Of a DNA stretch of 32,158 bases, positions 29,816 through 32,158 are shown in pieces. A program made the position numbers and the translations under genes. The stretch lies in assembly GCA_039815145.1 (NCBI GenBank), contig JBCBZW010000054.1, positions 1-32,158 of the forward strand, written 5' to 3'. A model generated the notes under the pieces. That model had not been told where the DNA came from. It was given only the letters and a program-made list of their open reading frames with translations, and made no database searches. This DNA is from Pseudomonadota bacterium (GTDB lineage Bacteria; Pseudomonadota; Gammaproteobacteria; Steroidobacterales; JBCBZW01). Positions within the stretch are counted from its first letter, which is position 1. Each line of letters begins with the position of its first letter.

Positions 29816-30531
29816 CGGCCTACCCGCGCTTGGCAGCGCTGCGCTCAGCGGGGCTGATGCTGCTCTGTACGGCGCTCGTCGGGGGGCTGTGCATCGCCGT
29901 CGCCCGCTACCTCGTGGTGTCGCCCGATGAGTATTCCTTCGTCCAGCAGCGCGCCGTCTACGCAGCTAAGCAGCCGATTCTGATGCTCCACGTGGGCGCC
30001 GGGATCGCGGCCATGGTGCTGGGCCTGGGACAATTCCTGGGGCGGCGTTGGCGGATGACGCGGGCGGCGCACCGCACGCTCGGGTGCGCCTACGTGGGCG
30101 CAGTGCTGCTGAGCGCCGGGGCGGGCCTGAACCTGTCCACGAGCACCTTTGAGGGGCCGCCGACGGGTGTCGCCTTCGCCGCCCTGGCCATCCTCTGGGT
30201 GACCAGTACGCTGATGGCCCTGGCGCGCGCCATGGTCGGTGATCACGCCGGCCATCGCCGCTGGATCATCCGCTCCTACGCGATGAGTTGTTCCGCGCTC
30301 ACGATGCGCACGCAGCTGGGCGCTGCGATCTACGGCGCTGGCCTCAGCATGGCCGATGCCTACGTCATCGCTGCCTGGGGCGGGTGGGCCCTGAACCTGA
30401 TCGTCGTGGAGTGGTGGATTCTCGCGCGCCAGCCTGGGGCGGCGAGGGAGGCGCCACGCCAGCGGGCGAGTGCGCAGGTGGGCTCGCCTGCTTACCAGGC
30501 GGGGGTGATCGCTGCCTATCGAGTAGAATAG
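29812..30531 (+). CDS. DUF2306-type multi-pass membrane protein
   Basis: 239 aa. Inner-membrane protein with about six to seven hydrophobic segments (LMLLCTALVGGLCIAVA; LHVGAGIAAMVLGLGQFLG; YVGAVLLSAGAGLN; FAALAILWVTSTLMALARA; AYVIAAWGGWALNLIVV). DUF2306 hallmarks are seen: conserved HVGAG in TM2, AHRTLGCAYV, and HRRWIIRSYAMSCSALTMR at the end of the fifth segment. Conserved His residues suggest a haem- or metal-related role, but none is established. The final 45 residues are a soluble Arg/Ala-rich tail. It is the second gene of a two-gene operon opposite the LytTR regulator. A hairpin overlaps the stop codon. Confidence 0.85.
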   Translation: MTAYPRLAALRSAGLMLLCTALVGGLCIAVARYLVVSPDEYSFVQQRAVYAAKQPILMLHVGAGIAAMVLGLGQFLGRRWRMTRAAHRTLGCAYVGAVLLSAGAGLNLSTSTFEGPPTGVAFAALAILWVTSTLMALARAMVGDHAGHRRWIIRSYAMSCSALTMRTQLGAAIYGAGLSMADAYVIAAWGGWALNLIVVEWWILARQPGAAREAPRQRASAQVGSPAYQAGVIAAYRVE

Positions 30532-30535
30532 GCAG
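30512..30535. terminator. Hairpin overlapping the DUF2306 stop
   Basis: CTGCCTAT (30512-30519) pairs perfectly with ATAGGCAG (30528-30535) over an 8-nt loop. The stop codon lies in the second arm. There is no T run after it, so it may be only a 3'-end structure. The following 267 nt to the LysR start hold no other gene or clear signal that I can see. Confidence 0.35.
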
Positions 30536-30802
30536 AAGTTCATGTTTCGTGGTGCGCCGCCCGACCCCCTGAAGGTACGTGGCGGCGCAGTTTTCCGGGG
30601 GCTGTCGTCTCCGGCGCGACGCCTGCAGCACAGCCCTGGTCCTACCGGTGATTGCAACCGAGTGGATTGAGGTGGTGGGTGAAAAATCGAGAAATAGTGG
30701 CCGCAGACTTTGTCTCTTTTCGGGCGATGGTGTATTGATGTCGCCGTCAATGGCCCCATACCGAGGCCGTCGCAGGCACCTGACTGCCACCTACGTCCCC
30801 CT

Positions 30803-31696
30803 ATGAGCACCATCCCCAAGCATTCCCTTCGCGGCCTGCGCACCTTCTGCGTGGCGGCGAGGCACGAGAGTTTTCGTCTCGCGGCTGAGGATCTGTTCGT
30901 CACCGCATCCGCGGTGAGCCATCAGATCAAGACGTTGGAGGAGGAGCTGGGTGAGCAGCTGTTCGATCGAAACGCCCGACGCCTGCGCCTCACGCCCTTC
31001 GGCCGCGCACTCTACGAGGACGTGTATCCGCTGATCGAGCAGTTGGAGTCGGTGGTGGCCAAGCATCGCGCCAGCCCCGCAAACCGCACGATCCGCATCT
31101 CCGTGCAGCCCTTTTTCGCCAGCGAGCTGTTCGCGCCGCGCTTACCTGAGTTCACGACCGCTAACCCGCACATCGACATCGAGGTGGGCACCAGCGATGA
31201 GTCCTCGGAGAAACACCCCTCGGACGCCGATCTGTCGATCCGCTTGTTCCGCTCGCCGCCGGCCAACCTGCCCTCCAATCTGCTGCTGCCGTTGCGCGTG
31301 GCGGTGGCCGGGTCCCCGGACTTCGCCAAGCGTTTGCGCGTGAAGGGGAAGAAGGTGGTCAGCGACTTCCCGATGATCGTGCACAAGACGAATGCGGACG
31401 GTTGGGAGCTGTGGTCGAAGGCCTCAGGAATCGGGCTGCCGAAGGTGAGCACCACCACCCGCTTCGATTCGATGATCGCGGTGGTGCGGGCGGCGGAGCA
31501 GGGCGTGGGGGCGGCCCTGGTGCCCGTGCCCCTGGCGGACCTGTGGTTCCAGCACGGGAGCATTGTTCGCCTTTTCGATCAGGAGCTTGTGACCGATGCG
31601 AGCTACTACCTGGTGTGCCGCGAGGATCGCCTCGAGGACGACGACGTGCAACGCCTGCGCGAGTGGATCCTGGCCACGTTCCGTCCCGACAGCTGA
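30803..31696 (+). CDS. LysR-family regulator (GcvA-like)
   Basis: 297 aa, typical length. N-terminal winged helix-turn-helix about 8-67 (LRGLRTFCVAARHESFRLAAEDLFVTASAVSHQIKTLEEELGEQLF in pattern, with FDRNARRLRLTPFG after it), long linker helix, then a two-lobed effector domain about 92-295 (RIRISVQPFF-like opening, DADLSIRLF, PLRVAVAGSPDFA, FDSMIAVVRAAEQGVGAALVPVPL). The sequence has the GcvA-branch look. The effector cannot be predicted. The ATG at 30803 fits the family start; an open frame runs 31 codons further up without homology. No divergent partner: the neighbouring gene is downstream in the same direction and has a palindrome before it. Confidence 0.93.
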   Translation: MSTIPKHSLRGLRTFCVAARHESFRLAAEDLFVTASAVSHQIKTLEEELGEQLFDRNARRLRLTPFGRALYEDVYPLIEQLESVVAKHRASPANRTIRISVQPFFASELFAPRLPEFTTANPHIDIEVGTSDESSEKHPSDADLSIRLFRSPPANLPSNLLLPLRVAVAGSPDFAKRLRVKGKKVVSDFPMIVHKTNADGWELWSKASGIGLPKVSTTTRFDSMIAVVRAAEQGVGAALVPVPLADLWFQHGSIVRLFDQELVTDASYYLVCREDRLEDDDVQRLREWILATFRPDS

Positions 31697-31702
31697 ATTT
31701 TT

Positions 31703-31724
31703 CTCATCTCTCGGGTGAGTTTTT
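31703..31724 (+). terminator. Weak terminator after the LysR gene
   Basis: CTCAT (31703-31707) pairs with GTGAG (31715-31719) over a short loop, followed directly by five T (31720-31724). Only a 5-bp stem, one pair G-T. Confidence 0.35.
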
Positions 31725-31756
31725 CCCGCTTTTCTCCCCCTGAGGTATCCGCATAT

Positions 31757-31770
31757 TGTGCATCTGCACA
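31757..31770. promoter_or_regulatory. Palindrome upstream of the last small gene
   Basis: TGTGCA, 2 bp, TGCACA: a perfect palindrome within the AT-richer 135 nt between the LysR gene and the small ORF at 31832. It is a natural candidate operator for the upstream LysR protein, whose sites are usually interrupted dyads. Confidence 0.45.
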
Positions 31771-31831
31771 TCGAGACCGGCTGGCCTGGAACCGATGTGC
31801 CCCTACTTCGCTTTTGAGGAGCGACACACAC

Positions 31832-32059
31832 ATGCACAAGACAACTGAACGCAACACCTCTTCCTTCGCTGCCCCGGCCCACCGCGTCTCCGCAGGCGCC
31901 ATCGGCATGATGCAGGTTCCCCTCACCAGCGGTGAGTGCCTGAACCGCGCGATCGCCGAGCACATGGCCCGCAAGGGTCAAGGACGGCGCCGCGATCGGC
32001 GCGCCGATGCTGCTCGCCCCTTCGTGCCCGCCCGTCCGGCGCACGTCGGCGAAGGTTGA
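31832..32059 (+). CDS. Short protein of unknown function
   Basis: 75 aa from the ATG at 31832, with GAGGAG 10 nt upstream. No signal peptide or membrane segment. The first half is mixed (TTERNTSSFAAPAHRVSAGAIGMMQVPL), then a short helix with ECLNRAIAEHMARKG, and the last 25 residues are Arg/Ala-rich and basic. Third codon positions are GC-rich as in neighbouring genes. No family recognised. It follows the LysR gene and may be its target, because a palindrome lies between them. Two hairpins follow the stop. Reality of the gene rests on the ribosome site and its position. Confidence 0.5.
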   Translation: MHKTTERNTSSFAAPAHRVSAGAIGMMQVPLTSGECLNRAIAEHMARKGQGRRRDRRADAARPFVPARPAHVGEG

Positions 32060-32065
32060 TCCATC

Positions 32066-32087
32066 GCGAGCCGCGCCTGCGGCTCGC
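32066..32087. terminator. Hairpin 6 nt after the small ORF
   Basis: Perfect 9-bp stem GCGAGCCGC (32066-32074) / GCGGCTCGC (32079-32087) with a 4-nt loop. No T run, so Rho-assisted or mRNA-stabilising. Confidence 0.5.
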
Positions 32088-32094
32088 CCGTTCA

Positions 32095-32142
32095 CAAGTG
32101 CCGCCGCCCTAACCTCCCCCCCACACGGGGCGGTGGCACTTG
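32095..32142. terminator. Second hairpin at the right edge
   Basis: CAAGTGCCGCCGCCC at the left (32095-32109) pairs with GGGGCGGTGGCACTTG at the right (32127-32142), about 14 of 15 positions, over a 17-nt loop of C/A. No T run follows within the window. Confidence 0.45.
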
Positions 32143-32158
32143 CCCTCTCCCTCCCAAC

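Noticed and set aside
1-32158. tRNA, rRNA, CRISPR array, integrase or transposase
   Set aside because: None seen on either strand by eye; the two palindromic elements have no coding capacity.

Overview
The window looks like a stretch of chromosome from a GC-rich gammaproteobacterium, probably marine or otherwise aquatic. The basis is an AcnB-type aconitase close to the E. coli protein, a two-domain fatty acyl-CoA reductase that closely resembles the Marinobacter enzyme, many c-di-GMP proteins, and Shine-Dalgarno-led genes with uniformly GC-rich third codon positions. I see no rRNA, tRNA, CRISPR array, phage block or intact transposase. Two palindromic elements of 81 and 163 bp look like transposase-less miniature elements.

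Layout. 1-2.7 kb: 3' bulk of acnB and its terminator. 2.8-6.3 kb: an NO/redox signalling set made of a free-standing H-NOX haem protein, an HNOBA-PAS-GGDEF-EAL enzyme 9 nt behind it, and a convergent CheY-like receiver. 6.5-8.8 kb: a secreted SMP-30-like beta-propeller and a secreted alpha/beta hydrolase, divergent. 8.8-13.2 kb: a secreted papain-like protease with an acidic, Pro-rich N-terminus, divergent from a tight operon of three secreted proteins that I cannot name. The two divergent start codons overlap. 13.2-15.6 kb: a GT4 glycosyltransferase and a fold-type-I aminotransferase, divergent. 15.6-20.2 kb: a membrane dCache-like/HAMP/degenerate-GGDEF/EAL phosphodiesterase divergent from a periplasmic cupredoxin and an outer-membrane beta-barrel, with the 81-bp element between those two.

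20.2-25.5 kb, all on the minus strand: an ECF sigma factor, a one-TM anti-sigma-like protein, an exported TPR-CHAT (caspase-like) protein, then beyond the 163-bp palindrome a lipoprotein and a PDZ protein. The first three genes overlap or nearly touch. They look like an envelope-signalling regulon in which a protease could act on the anti-sigma protein. The sigma gene has no ATG, GTG or TTG where its homology begins, and the best Shine-Dalgarno lies inside a perfect hairpin. This is the most interesting part of the window.

25.6-32.1 kb: fatty acyl-CoA reductase, an unknown exported protein, a membrane LytTR regulator divergent from a small lipoprotein and a DUF2306 membrane protein with a perfect palindrome between them, then a LysR regulator and a short ORF preceded by another palindrome.

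All functions are read from motifs and remembered family features. No database search was run.
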